From Sphingomonas sanxanigenens DSM 19645 = NX02 (GTDB taxonomy: Bacteria > Pseudomonadota > Alphaproteobacteria > Sphingomonadales > Sphingomonadaceae), in contig NZ_CP006644.1 of NCBI RefSeq assembly GCF_000512205.2, positions 6,112,001-6,176,000 on the forward strand: DNA of 64,000 bases, given 5' to 3'. The translations under genes were made by a program, and so were the position numbers. The notes beneath the pieces were generated by a model that saw nothing but the letters and a program-made list of their open reading frames with translations, had not been told where the DNA came from and ran no database searches. This document shows positions 33,023 through 40,184 of the stretch, piece by piece (within the stretch, counting starts at the first letter, position 1; each line of letters starts with the position of its first letter).

Positions 33023-33250
33023 ATGCCGACCCCGGAAGACATCCGAGGAACGCTTGTGCAGATGATCGTCGGCGCGGCCGGCGGCGACGAAGCGGCTTGG
33101 CGCGCCGCGATCGGTGAGGTCGAAGCGCTGCCGTTGGTGTTCCACCCGACATGCAACTGGCGCGTCAATCCTCGCGGTACGAAGCGGGAGCGCGAGGTGA
33201 TCGAGGCGGCGGTGAAGCTGCTGCGCGAGGCGCATCCCTACGTGAACTGA
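33023..33250 (+). CDS. Hypothetical protein, 75 aa
   Basis: A small helical protein starting at ATG 33023, 19 bp after the PIN gene. It could be the third gene of that module. There is no membrane segment and no clear domain; the C-terminal half is basic (RGTKREREVIEAAVKLLREA). Whether it belongs with the PIN pair is uncertain. Confidence 0.5.
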   Translation: MPTPEDIRGTLVQMIVGAAGGDEAAWRAAIGEVEALPLVFHPTCNWRVNPRGTKREREVIEAAVKLLREAHPYVN

Positions 33251-33256
33251 CGCAGC

Positions 33257-33469
33257 CTAGACCGCTGGCGCGTCCCTGATCGCCCGCACTTTCATCGCAA
33301 TGGCCCGCCAGGTCGCGACGCCGGGCGCATCCTCGATCAAGGCCAGCAGCCCCACGCGCTCGGCAATGAACTGGTCGCAGTCGCAGCGCTGAACCATCCG
33401 GCTGGCGACGGCGAGGATCTCCCAATCGGTGAGAGGCGTCGGCGGCAGCGGGTCTAGAGGATCCAGCAT
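33257..33469 (-). CDS. Hypothetical protein, 70 aa
   Basis: A reverse-strand small helical protein, convergent with the preceding gene. It starts ATG 33469, 34 bp downstream of a perfect 14-bp palindrome that may control it. It has a CDC pair near residue 30. Function unknown. Confidence 0.45.
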   Translation of the reverse strand: MLDPLDPLPPTPLTDWEILAVASRMVQRCDCDQFIAERVGLLALIEDAPGVATWRAIAMKVRAIRDAPAV

Positions 33470-33502
33470 GCCGCCCTGCTATGACCGGCTTCCTGCAGTT
33501 TC

Positions 33503-33516
33503 CACATTATAATGTG
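33503..33516. promoter_or_regulatory. Perfect 14-bp palindrome, possible operator
   Basis: CACATTATAATGTG, perfect and AT-rich in a GC-rich context, between two reverse-strand genes. It contains TATAAT on both strands, so it could be an operator overlapping a -10 element for the 70-residue gene at 33257-33469. No matching -35 at 17 bp is seen. Confidence 0.4.
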
Positions 33517-33520
33517 CAAC

Positions 33521-33733
33521 TTACGTCAAGCGCTCCGGAACCGGCTCCAGGCGCTGCTCTGCTCGATTGACATCGTGTTCGGTGATCTCGCGCTCGGTCG
33601 GCACCCGCCACCCGTCGGTGTCCCGGATCAGACGGGTGCCGCATCGGACGCAGCCAGTCCAGTAGTCCTGCCCATCATGACGCGCGCCGCCTCGGTCGGC
33701 CTTGTGGCCGAACAGCTTACATCTCAATGCCAT
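33521..33733 (-). CDS. Small zinc-ribbon-like prophage protein (DUF1660-like)
   Basis: A 70-residue reverse-strand protein. Its MALRCKLFGHK start and central GCVRCG knuckle resemble the small DUF1660-type prophage proteins, with four possible zinc ligands (Cys5, His10, Cys28, Cys31). Role unknown. Confidence 0.5.
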   Translation of the reverse strand: MALRCKLFGHKADRGGARHDGQDYWTGCVRCGTRLIRDTDGWRVPTEREITEHDVNRAEQRLEPVPERLT

Positions 33734-33889
33734 GCTGCGATTCCCATCTCGACCAGAGGTCGACCTACGGCCCGCGCAAGCGATGTCACGTTAAAAATCT
33801 GCAACTTAGCTTGCGGGTAGGCGGCGCTTTTCATTACGCCGCCATCCCCTGACCTTCGCCGTCGTCGACCCGGCGGGGCTGCTGGAAAT

Positions 33890-34162
33890 TTACATTGTCT
33901 GCGCTGATGCGCCAGATGATTCGAGCGCTTCGGCGATCGGGCGCCCGAAGTAGCGTTGCAGCGCAGCCAACTCGTCGGCCGGTAGCCGGTTCAGCGTGCC
34001 GCGGCGAGCGCGATCGGCGAGGTATCCATCCGGCCGCCCGAGCATGCGCGAGAGGCTGGCATAGGTCTCGCCTTCCGTCTCGATCAGTTCGGCGAGCGGC
34101 AGCGGGGCGATCAGTGCAGCCCGGCGGGCTCGTCCTCCAGCTTCTCGATATGCATCAGGCAA
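33890..34162 (-). CDS. Small HTH-like DNA-binding protein
   Basis: The segment IETEGETYASLSRMLGRPDG followed by a basic turn and LPADELAALQRYFG matches the alphaproteobacterial HTH module with SLSRLLG and ALARYFG hallmarks. It is the last of three reverse genes. The start is unclear: TTG 34162, within the upstream gene, is used here; an internal ATG (SRM) is an alternative. It could regulate its own operon. Confidence 0.5.
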   Translation of the reverse strand: MPDAYREAGGRARRAALIAPLPLAELIETEGETYASLSRMLGRPDGYLADRARRGTLNRLPADELAALQRYFGRPIAEALESSGASAQTM

Positions 34163-34347
34163 TCGGCGATCGAGATCCAGAGGGCGACGTTCTCTTGCTG
34201 CCCGGCCTCGGAAGCCGCCTTGGCCATCGCAACGACGTGGCACGCCGTCCGCTCGCCGTTCAGTTCGAGCAACCCAGCCGCCATCTGCCAGATTTCCTCT
34301 CGGGAATAGCCGCTCTGCGCGACCATGTGGGGGTGCAACCCGTCCAT
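34111..34347 (-). CDS. Hypothetical protein, 78 aa
   Basis: A helical, soluble protein in the middle of the three-gene reverse operon. It starts ATG 34347, 18 bp after the upstream stop. A repeated Glu/Ala pattern and one Trp-rich helix are visible; no family known. Confidence 0.5.
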   Translation of the reverse strand: MDGLHPHMVAQSGYSREEIWQMAAGLLELNGERTACHVVAMAKAASEAGQQENVALWISIADCLMHIEKLEDEPAGLH

Positions 34348-34365
34348 CCAGATCCTCGTACATCA

Positions 34366-34728
34366 TCAGTAGCAGAGCCATTCGATCTCGGCCGCGTCGA
34401 GCGCCTCGAACATGTCGGCCTCGGCGCCGACCTCGGATAGGCGCTTGCGCACGGCCTCGGGGTCGCCCGCCTTTGGGAATGCGCGATCCGCCTTCGCCGC
34501 TTTGGCGAGCCCGCCGATCCAATCATGGCGCTTTTCCTGCCGGAGTAGCCACGCGCCGAATGGCGTCGATGGCAGTGGCCTGGTGGGCGTCGCGACCGGC
34601 GGCGGGGCCGTCAGCAGTTCGCCGGTTTCGGGGTCGAAAGGCTCTGGCTCCGCCAAGCCGGAGGGGATGCCGTAGACCATCATCTGCAACTGATCGCGCT
34701 TGAATGTCTGGGCGTTCATGTCGTTCAC
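34366..34728 (-). CDS. YozE-like (SAM-like fold) protein
   Basis: A 120-residue protein. Residues about 57-120 (FGAWLLRQEKRHDWIGGLA, then DRAFPKAGD) fit the small YozE SAM-like domain. The N-terminal part is Pro-rich and flexible. ATG 34728 follows an AGGTGA ribosome site. It leads the reverse operon and shares its promoter region with the HIRAN gene, so SOS control may reach both directions. Confidence 0.6.
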   Translation of the reverse strand: MNDMNAQTFKRDQLQMMVYGIPSGLAEPEPFDPETGELLTAPPPVATPTRPLPSTPFGAWLLRQEKRHDWIGGLAKAAKADRAFPKAGDPEAVRKRLSEVGAEADMFEALDAAEIEWLCY

Positions 34729-34761
34729 CTATTGCCGACTCGATGACTGAACACATAACAT

Positions 34762-34776
34762 GTTCTGGCTTTGTTC
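34762..34776. promoter_or_regulatory. LexA (SOS) box, GTTC-N7-GTTC
   Basis: GTTC-TGGCTTT-GTTC, the established alphaproteobacterial LexA direct-repeat site, lies in the 69-bp divergent gap, 21 bp before the HIRAN ATG and 33 bp before the reverse operon start. A third half-site, GAAC, at 34750-34752 region makes a looser palindrome with the first GTTC. LexA control of one or both genes is inferred. Confidence 0.7.
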
Positions 34777-34797
34777 CAAACATGGTGAGTCGGAACG

Positions 34798-35172
34798 ATG
34801 GGTTGCAATGACTTCAGCCTCCCGGCGGTCGGCGAGGTTTACGACAATGAGGATGGCACCAGCCGGCAGGACGAACTGCGCTTGCTGGTGCCTGGGGATG
34901 TGCTCGCGCTGGTCCGCGAGCCTGATAACCCGCACGATCGCATGGCTGTTGCGATCTTCACCGCTCGCGGCGTGAGGGTGGGCTACCTGCGGCGGGACCG
35001 GGCCGTATGGGTCGGCAGCAAGATCGACCGCGGTTACCCTATAAACGTCATCGTCGAGCGGGTGAAGGGCGCGCATTTGCAGGGCGCCAAGCTGGGTTTG
35101 GTCATGCGCGTCAACATGGACGGGGAAGAACCGGAGCTGGATGAGCAGCCCGTACGGCGCGCCGCCGCTTAG
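34798..35172 (+). CDS. HIRAN-domain protein under an SOS box
   Basis: A 124-residue protein that is essentially one HIRAN domain: AVGEVYDNEDG, LVPGDVLALVREPDNPHDRM, then RVGYLRRDRAVWVG. HIRAN domains bind DNA ends (for example 3' ends in HLTF) and mark repair or damage-linked proteins. With a LexA box 21 bp upstream, this looks like a prophage gene switched on by DNA damage. A standalone HIRAN could sense ends during phage replication or compete with host repair. Overlaps the next gene's stop by 4 bp. Confidence 0.8.
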   Translation: MGCNDFSLPAVGEVYDNEDGTSRQDELRLLVPGDVLALVREPDNPHDRMAVAIFTARGVRVGYLRRDRAVWVGSKIDRGYPINVIVERVKGAHLQGAKLGLVMRVNMDGEEPELDEQPVRRAAA

Positions 35173-35510
35173 TCGGGCAAAGCCGTAAGCCGATACTCGT
35201 AATCGCCCATCTTTTCGCTCGATCCCGTGACGCTCAGGACGCGGTGCCTGTAGTCATATCGCATCAACTGATATCGTGGATTGAGCTCCAGGTGGAAGCG
35301 CTCGCCTTCCAGCCAGTCGTTAGGCTCGAAGGTGATGACCTGCTCCGTCGAAAAAAAGACGCGGGCCTCTCCTTCCTCTTCTCGACCTTGCCAAAGGATG
35401 TCGATGGAGCATCGTCCAACCATAGCGAGCATCATGCTTCGCCCAAATGTGGCATCCCGCCGCAACGATCTCACGGCCTCTCGGTTCTGCGCGTAATCAT
35501 TCTCGGTCAT
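35169..35510 (-). CDS. Hypothetical protein, 113 aa, last prophage gene
   Basis: A beta-rich soluble protein convergent with the HIRAN gene. It starts ATG 35510 in the direction away from the attachment site. A Trp/Phe-rich centre (FEPNDWLEGERFHLEL) is visible but no family is recognised. Being the gene nearest the attachment site, it is a typical accessory slot. Confidence 0.5.
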   Translation of the reverse strand: MTENDYAQNREAVRSLRRDATFGRSMMLAMVGRCSIDILWQGREEEGEARVFFSTEQVITFEPNDWLEGERFHLELNPRYQLMRYDYRHRVLSVTGSSEKMGDYEYRLTALPD

Positions 35511-35642
35511 GGAATCTCACGTCGGTCCCATACGCGCGCGAGCGGCGCGCGGTGCAAGGAACTGGATGGCAAATAGGTGGTGTATTCTCCTACCGCAATG
35601 TGCGCCGCGCGGCTTAGTAGCGCCCGCGCACCATGCGCAACC

Positions 35643-35672
35643 TTGGGTGAGGCTTGGGTGAAATTCACCCAA
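35643..35672. repeat. Direct and inverted repeats near the attachment site
   Basis: TTGGGTGA occurs at 35643-35650 and 35654-35661, then inverted as TCACCCAA at 35665-35672 after a 3-bp spacer. The set lies about 85-115 bp inside the tRNA 3' end, where integrase arm-type or excisionase sites are expected. Function is inferred from position. Confidence 0.5.
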
Positions 35673-35756
35673 AATGCCGATTCGTTCGAATGCTGTTCCG
35701 GCGCTGGAACATCAAGAAACGGCGGAAATGCTTGCGTTTGTGGTGCGCGCACTTCG

Positions 35757-35801
35757 TTGACATCGCAGGGGTCGCAAGTTCAATCCTTGCCACGCCCACC
35801 A
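35757..35801 (+). other. Right attachment site: tRNA 3' end remnant (tRNA-Val-like)
   Basis: A partial tRNA: an anticodon-loop-like TTGACAT, a 5-bp T stem GCAAG/CTTGC around TTCAATC (35774-35790), the acceptor 3' strand CACGCCC, discriminator A and CCA (35799-35801). The sequence to its left does not form a D arm or a GGGCGTG acceptor strand, so only the 3' part exists. A phage integrated in a tRNA gene leaves this at the far end, with the intact tRNA beside the integrase. GAC suggests valine, as inference. Confidence 0.75.
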
Positions 35802-35804
35802 TCG

Positions 35805-35840
35805 AAAACCCCGCCAGCCCGAGCGCTTGGCGGGGTTTTT
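35805..35840 (+). terminator. Host tRNA terminator
   Basis: An 11-bp perfect stem (AAAACCCCGCC with GGCGGGGTTTT), a 13-nt loop and a long T-tract. It starts 3 bp after the tRNA CCA, so it is the original terminator of the split tRNA gene and now belongs to the right chromosomal flank. Confidence 0.88.
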
Positions 35841-35984
35841 GTTTTCCGGCAGCGGCAAGCCGCGGCGGATGTCTTTACGCCCGGGCATCCGGCACCGCCG
35901 CACGCCCGGGATCGATCGCCGGTTGCTTCTGCCAAGCCGTGCGGCAATAGCAGCGCCCTTGGCGGCTTGACCGGAGGATCGCCC

Positions 35985-37208
35985 ATGCAGTTCGACACGC
36001 CCGAAGCGCTTGGTTTCGATCCCGGACGGCTCCGGCGGATCGATGGGCTGCTGGCGGATCGCTATGTCGGCGCGGGGCGGCTGCCGCATGCGCAGATCCT
36101 GGTGGGCCGCGACGACAAGGTCGCGCATTTCTCCAGCACCGGGCCCGCGCGCGCCGGCAGCGATTCGACGGTCGGCGAACGCTCGCTGTTCCGCATCGCC
36201 TCGATGACCAAGCCGATCACCTCGGTGGCGTTCATGATGCTGGTGGAAGAGGGCAAGGTTGCGCTCGACGATCCGGTGGAGCGCATCATCCCCGAATTCG
36301 CCGGGCTCGGTGTCTATGCCGGCGGCGGGGGCGGCGCGCCCTTCGTCAGCCGCCCGGTCGATGCGCCGATGCGCATGGTCGATCTGCTCCGCCATACGTC
36401 GGGGCTGACCTACGGCTTCCAGTACCGCACCAACGTCGATGCCTATATCCGCAAGGCGAAGGTGGAGAACTGGCGCACCGCGCATGACGATGACAGCTTC
36501 ATCGCCGCGCTTGCGGAGGCGCCGCTCGAGTTTTCGCCGGGTGCCGCCTGGAACTATTCGCTCGCCACCGACGTGCTCGGCGTGATCGTCGCGCGCGTGT
36601 CGGGCGTGCCGTTCGACGCCTTCCTCGAAAGCCGCATCTTCGCGCCGCTCGGCATGGTCGATACCGGCTTCGTCGTGCCGGGGGACAAGCGCGACCGGCT
36701 GGTCGATGCCTGGGCGTGGACGCCGGGGCAGGGGATGACGGTGTTCGATCGCGGTGGCGACAGCCTGTGGTCGCAGCCGACGCGCTTCTGTTCGGGTGGC
36801 GGCGGGCTGGTCTCGTCCAGCGCGGACTATCACCGCTTCTGCGGGATGATGCTCAACGGCGGCGCGCTCGATGGCGTGCGCATCCTCGGCCGCAAGACGG
36901 TGGAACTGATGACGCTCAACCATCTGCCCGGCCGCGGCGACCTCGCCGCGCTGTCGACCTCGCTGTTCAGCGAGACGCAGAATGCCGGCGTCGGCTTCGG
37001 GCTGGGCTTCGCGGTGACGCAGGATCCGGCGCGGCTGATGATGCCCGGCTCGGCGGGCGAATATTATTGGGGCGGGATGTTCTCGACCGCCTTCTTCGTC
37101 GATCCGGTCGAACGGCTGACGATGGTGTTCATGACGCAGCTGAGCCCGTCGAGCCTGTGGCCGATCCGGCGGGAGCTCAAGACGTTGATCTATTCGGCGC
37201 TGGTCTGA
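35985..37208 (+). CDS. Serine hydrolase, beta-lactamase/class C family
   Basis: A 407-residue beta-lactamase-like hydrolase (PF00144 group). Ser73 and Lys76 lie in SMTK, the Tyr191 motif reads WNYSLATD, and HTSGL occurs near 130. There is no signal peptide, so it is probably cytoplasmic, an esterase or D-aminopeptidase-like enzyme and not a resistance enzyme. ATG 35985 follows GGAGG; a longer open frame through the tRNA remnant is an artefact. First chromosomal gene right of the prophage. Confidence 0.85.
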   Translation: MQFDTPEALGFDPGRLRRIDGLLADRYVGAGRLPHAQILVGRDDKVAHFSSTGPARAGSDSTVGERSLFRIASMTKPITSVAFMMLVEEGKVALDDPVERIIPEFAGLGVYAGGGGGAPFVSRPVDAPMRMVDLLRHTSGLTYGFQYRTNVDAYIRKAKVENWRTAHDDDSFIAALAEAPLEFSPGAAWNYSLATDVLGVIVARVSGVPFDAFLESRIFAPLGMVDTGFVVPGDKRDRLVDAWAWTPGQGMTVFDRGGDSLWSQPTRFCSGGGGLVSSSADYHRFCGMMLNGGALDGVRILGRKTVELMTLNHLPGRGDLAALSTSLFSETQNAGVGFGLGFAVTQDPARLMMPGSAGEYYWGGMFSTAFFVDPVERLTMVFMTQLSPSSLWPIRRELKTLIYSALV

Positions 37209-37214
37209 GGAAAG

Positions 37215-37236
37215 CCCTCTCCCCGAGGGGAGAGGG
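37215..37236. terminator. Palindrome CCCTCTCCCC-GA-GGGGAGAGGG
   Basis: A perfect 10-bp inverted repeat between the convergent ends of the hydrolase and bacterioferritin genes. It may terminate in both directions and belongs to a small family of similar palindromes in this window. Confidence 0.5.
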
Positions 37237-37245
37237 AGGACGGCA

Positions 37246-37725
37246 TCAGTCTTCCGCGGCTTCCGACTGAAGCTGGATATAGTTCTGGATGCCCATCTGC
37301 TTGATCATGTCGAGCTGGCGCTCGAGCGCGTCGACATGCTCTTCCTCGCTGTCGAGGATCTCGGTCAGCAGGTCGCGGCTCACATAGTCGCGCACGGATT
37401 CGCAATGCGCGATACCGTCCTTGAGCAGCGGCAGCGCCTCATATTCGAGCGCGAGGTCGGCCTTGATGACCTCTTCGACGGTCTCGCCGATCTTGAGGCG
37501 GCCGAGCATCTGGAAATTGGGCAAGCCGTCGAGGAACAGGACGCGCTCCGCCAGCTTGTCGGCATGCTTCATCTCGTCGATGGATTCATGCCGCTCGAAC
37601 GCGGCCAGCTTGCGCACGCCCCAATGGTCGAGCAGGCGATAATGCAGCCAATACTGGTTGATCGCGGTCAACTCGTTCTTGAGCGCCTCGTTGAGATAGT
37701 CGATGACCTTGGGGTCGCCCTTCAT
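37246..37725 (-). CDS. bfr: Bacterioferritin
   Basis: A 159-residue bacterioferritin. The ferroxidase residues are all present at standard E. coli numbers: Glu18, Glu51, His54, Glu94, Glu127 and His130, plus Met52, the haem ligand. It stores iron in 24-subunit shells. It follows bfd on the same strand, and a hairpin over its ribosome site may regulate translation. Confidence 0.96.
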   Translation of the reverse strand: MKGDPKVIDYLNEALKNELTAINQYWLHYRLLDHWGVRKLAAFERHESIDEMKHADKLAERVLFLDGLPNFQMLGRLKIGETVEEVIKADLALEYEALPLLKDGIAHCESVRDYVSRDLLTEILDSEEEHVDALERQLDMIKQMGIQNYIQLQSEAAED

Positions 37726-37734
37726 AGGGTGCTT

Positions 37735-37759
37735 CTCCGTTGAAAGATTACCAACGGAG
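37735..37759 (-). promoter_or_regulatory. Hairpin covering the bfr ribosome-binding site
   Basis: On the reverse strand, CTCCGTTG pairs perfectly with CAACGGAG (9-nt loop). The 3' arm contains the GGAG that serves bfr, nine bases before its ATG. Folding would hide the ribosome site, so bfr translation may be controlled in the leader. Confidence 0.5.
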
Positions 37760-37829
37760 TATAGCTGCGCAGGCGCAGCAAATCATTCAAAAAATGGCAG
37801 TTTTCCGCGGGTTTGCGGTGCTGCGACCG

Positions 37830-38000
37830 CTAGGCAATAGCCCGCTCCTCGGCGATGATCTCGCGTGCGAATGGCACGCATTGCCCGCATTTCGGGCGCA
37901 ATCCCATCGTGGCATAGGCCGCTTTCGGGCATGACGCGCCCTGTCGTGCAGCCGCTCGCACGTCCCGTTCACGAATAGCGTTGCAAATGCAAACGACCAT
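37830..38000 (-). CDS. bfd: Bacterioferritin-associated ferredoxin
   Basis: A 56-residue [2Fe-2S] protein starting MVVCICNAIRERDVRAAARQ and ending FAREIIAEERAIA. The four cluster cysteines are at 4, 6, 38 and 41, identical spacing to E. coli Bfd. It passes electrons to bacterioferritin to release iron. It precedes bfr by 104 bp on the same strand. The gene is too short for many ORF cut-offs. Confidence 0.92.
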   Translation of the reverse strand: MVVCICNAIRERDVRAAARQGASCPKAAYATMGLRPKCGQCVPFAREIIAEERAIA

Positions 38001-38043
38001 CAGGCGATTCCTCCGCTCCGATGATCAGATAGCGTGTGTGAGA

Positions 38044-39348
38044 CTAAGTCGCAATAGCCTGCTTTCGCACCAGCGGCTGGATCCGTCCCCGCGCCAGGCT
38101 GCGCCACAGCCACTCGAACGGCCCGAAAACGAATCGGTCGAGCCAAGGCCGCGACCACAACAACATCATGCCCCAGATCGCGGCAACCGCAAGATAGAGC
38201 GTGGCGCGGCCGAACGTGCCATAGAGCCCGAAGCCATAGAACAGCGCGGCGCACAGCAGGCTGGTGCCGAGATAGTTGGAAAGCGCCATCCGCCCGGCCG
38301 CCGCGATCCGGTCGACCAGCGCGCCGCCACGGCGGGTGAGGCGGATGATCAACGCCGCCCATGCGACCGTCATGATCGGATGCACCGCCACCGCCGCCAC
38401 CGCAGCGGCCATGATCACCATGCGCGTGTCGAAACCGCTGGCGACGATGGCCCCGGCCAGCGCCAGCGACGGCGGCAGGCTGATCGCGAAGCCGATCGCG
38501 GCCCAGCGGCCGTAGCGGCCCGGCGTCCATGCGCCGGTCAGCAGTCCGCTGCGCAGCCCCGCCATGCCGAGCAGCATATAGCCCAGCGTCTCGGGGCCGA
38601 AGACGCCGAGCAACGCCAGCGGCGGCGTGATCTCGTTCAGCCGGCGATAGACGAGCAGGTCGGCGAGGGGCCCGCGATGCGCCGCCAGATCGCGCGCGAT
38701 GAAGGCGGGATCGGGAATGCCGTAGATTTCCTCATAGGCCTGCCAGGCGCGACGCGCGGCATCCGATCCGTCGGGACCGAATGCCGCGGCGTGAAGCTCA
38801 AGCGCGCCGGTGCCGAGCAGCGCCGCCATCACCACCCCCAGCAGCAGGCAGAGCAGCCCGATCGCCACCAGCCCGCGCGTCGGCTGATGGCGGAACAGGA
38901 AGGCGACCAGCCCGACCAGCGCATAATGCGCCAATATGTCGCCGGGCCAGACCAGGTAGAGATGCGCGAGGCCCAGCAGCAGCAGCCAGGCCATGCGCAG
39001 CAGGTGGATCCGGGCGCCATTCTCGCCGCGCGCGTCCGCACGCTCGATCACCAGCAGCATCGATGCGCCGAACAGCATCGCGAACAGCCCGCGCATCTTG
39101 CCGTCGATCGCCACGAACATCACGCCCCACGCGGCGAGGTCCAGCCCCTGCGCGCCGCCATAGGCGGCCGGATTGAAATAGGCGGCCTGCGGCATCGCGA
39201 AGGAGACGATGTTCATCAGCAGGATGCCCATCACCGCCACGCCGCGGACGATATCCAGCGTCGCGATGCGGCCGGGGAGGGCGACGGGCGTGTCGGTGGG
39301 AGCAGGCGCGGCGGCGCCGGCTCCGGGCTGGCCATGGCTGTCGGTCAT
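38044..39348 (-). CDS. DUF418-family membrane protein
   Basis: A 434-residue multi-pass protein. The N-terminal RIATLDIVRGVAVMGILLMN motif and the C-terminal DUF418 block (GRMALSNYLGTSLLCAALFY) are characteristic of the YeiB-like group, with about ten membrane segments. The function of the family is not settled. It overlaps the DUF3052 stop by 4 bp, so the two are probably co-transcribed. Confidence 0.85.
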   Translation of the reverse strand: MTDSHGQPGAGAAAPAPTDTPVALPGRIATLDIVRGVAVMGILLMNIVSFAMPQAAYFNPAAYGGAQGLDLAAWGVMFVAIDGKMRGLFAMLFGASMLLVIERADARGENGARIHLLRMAWLLLLGLAHLYLVWPGDILAHYALVGLVAFLFRHQPTRGLVAIGLLCLLLGVVMAALLGTGALELHAAAFGPDGSDAARRAWQAYEEIYGIPDPAFIARDLAAHRGPLADLLVYRRLNEITPPLALLGVFGPETLGYMLLGMAGLRSGLLTGAWTPGRYGRWAAIGFAISLPPSLALAGAIVASGFDTRMVIMAAAVAAVAVHPIMTVAWAALIIRLTRRGGALVDRIAAAGRMALSNYLGTSLLCAALFYGFGLYGTFGRATLYLAVAAIWGMMLLWSRPWLDRFVFGPFEWLWRSLARGRIQPLVRKQAIAT

Positions 39349-39761
39349 TGCGCCGCGCGCAATTCCTTGCGAATCACCAGCTTCAGCGCGGACCAGACGG
39401 CATCGACCGCGCAGACCTTCACGTCGACGAAGCCCATCGGCAGCGCCACCGCGCGCACGACATCCTCGGTGATGTCGGTCGCCACCTTCGCGGCCTGCTT
39501 GGGCCAGGAGACCCAGATCATCGCGGCCGGTTCGATCAGCAGCCGCAGCGCGGTCAACTCGCGCTCCATTTCCGCGCGCGCGGTAACGAAGATATGCGCC
39601 GCCTGAAGGCCGGCGGTCGCCACGTCATATTCCTCCACGCCGATGCCGTCGGGGTCGATCTCGGCGCGCACGCTGTCGGGCATGCCGCAGAACCACAGCC
39701 GCATGCCGCGCTTGTAGCCCAGCTTCGTCGCGAGCGGGGTGCCCGAATAACCCGCGGTCAT
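39345..39761 (-). CDS. DUF3052 family protein
   Basis: A 138-residue soluble protein matching DUF3052: YSGTPLATKLG at the start, a WVSWPKQAAKVATDITED middle and a VDVKVCAVDAVWSALKLVIR end. No activity is established. It is upstream of, and overlaps, the DUF418 gene. Confidence 0.82.
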   Translation of the reverse strand: MTAGYSGTPLATKLGYKRGMRLWFCGMPDSVRAEIDPDGIGVEEYDVATAGLQAAHIFVTARAEMERELTALRLLIEPAAMIWVSWPKQAAKVATDITEDVVRAVALPMGFVDVKVCAVDAVWSALKLVIRKELRAAQ

Positions 39762-39850
39762 GCGCCCTCCTGTGATCGCGGCGGAGCATGACGTGCGGCA
39801 GCGTATCCGACAAGCTTGCTGATGCCCCGAAGGCGGATTAGCCTTGCACC

Positions 39851-40177
39851 ATGGCGCGAACGATCACCCGCTATGCGGATTTCTGGCTGCATTACCTGCG
39901 GGAGCATGCGCTGCCGCAGACGCGCGCGCTGCATTATGCCGGCACCGCGCTGACGCTGTTGTTCCTCGGCTTCGCCATCGTCCACGGCGGCTGGTGGTGG
40001 CTGGCGGTGCCGCTTGCCGGCTATGGCTTCGCGTGGATCGGCCATTTCGCGGTCGAGCATAACCGCCCGGCCACCTTCACCTATCCGCTCTGGTCGCTGG
40101 TCAGCGATTTCCGCATGTTCTTCCTGTGGGCGTCCGGCCGGCTCGCGCCGCACCTCGCCCGCGCCGGGGTGCGCTGA
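39851..40177 (+). CDS. DUF962 (Mpo1-like) membrane protein
   Basis: A 108-residue protein with two or three membrane segments and DUF962 motifs: [34 protein letters not shown] and a SDFRMFF end. The conserved His residues match the Mpo1 group, which in yeast is an iron-dependent dioxygenase of 2-hydroxy fatty acids. Sphingomonads make 2-hydroxy acyl sphingolipids, so a lipid role is plausible but inferred. Confidence 0.82.
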   Translation: MARTITRYADFWLHYLREHALPQTRALHYAGTALTLLFLGFAIVHGGWWWLAVPLAGYGFAWIGHFAVEHNRPATFTYPLWSLVSDFRMFFLWASGRLAPHLARAGVR

Positions 40178-40184
40178 TCCCGGC

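Noticed and set aside
35507-35752. An 81-codon reverse ORF next to the attachment site
   Set aside because: It covers the repeat cluster and enters the tRNA fragment region; composition is not protein-like.
35577-35984. N-terminal extension of the serine hydrolase
   Set aside because: The extra 136 codons run through the tRNA remnant and its terminator; a good ribosome site precedes ATG 35985.
37740-37934. A 64-codon forward ORF opposite bfd
   Set aside because: The reverse strand encodes a clear Bfd with all four cluster cysteines; the forward frame is its shadow.
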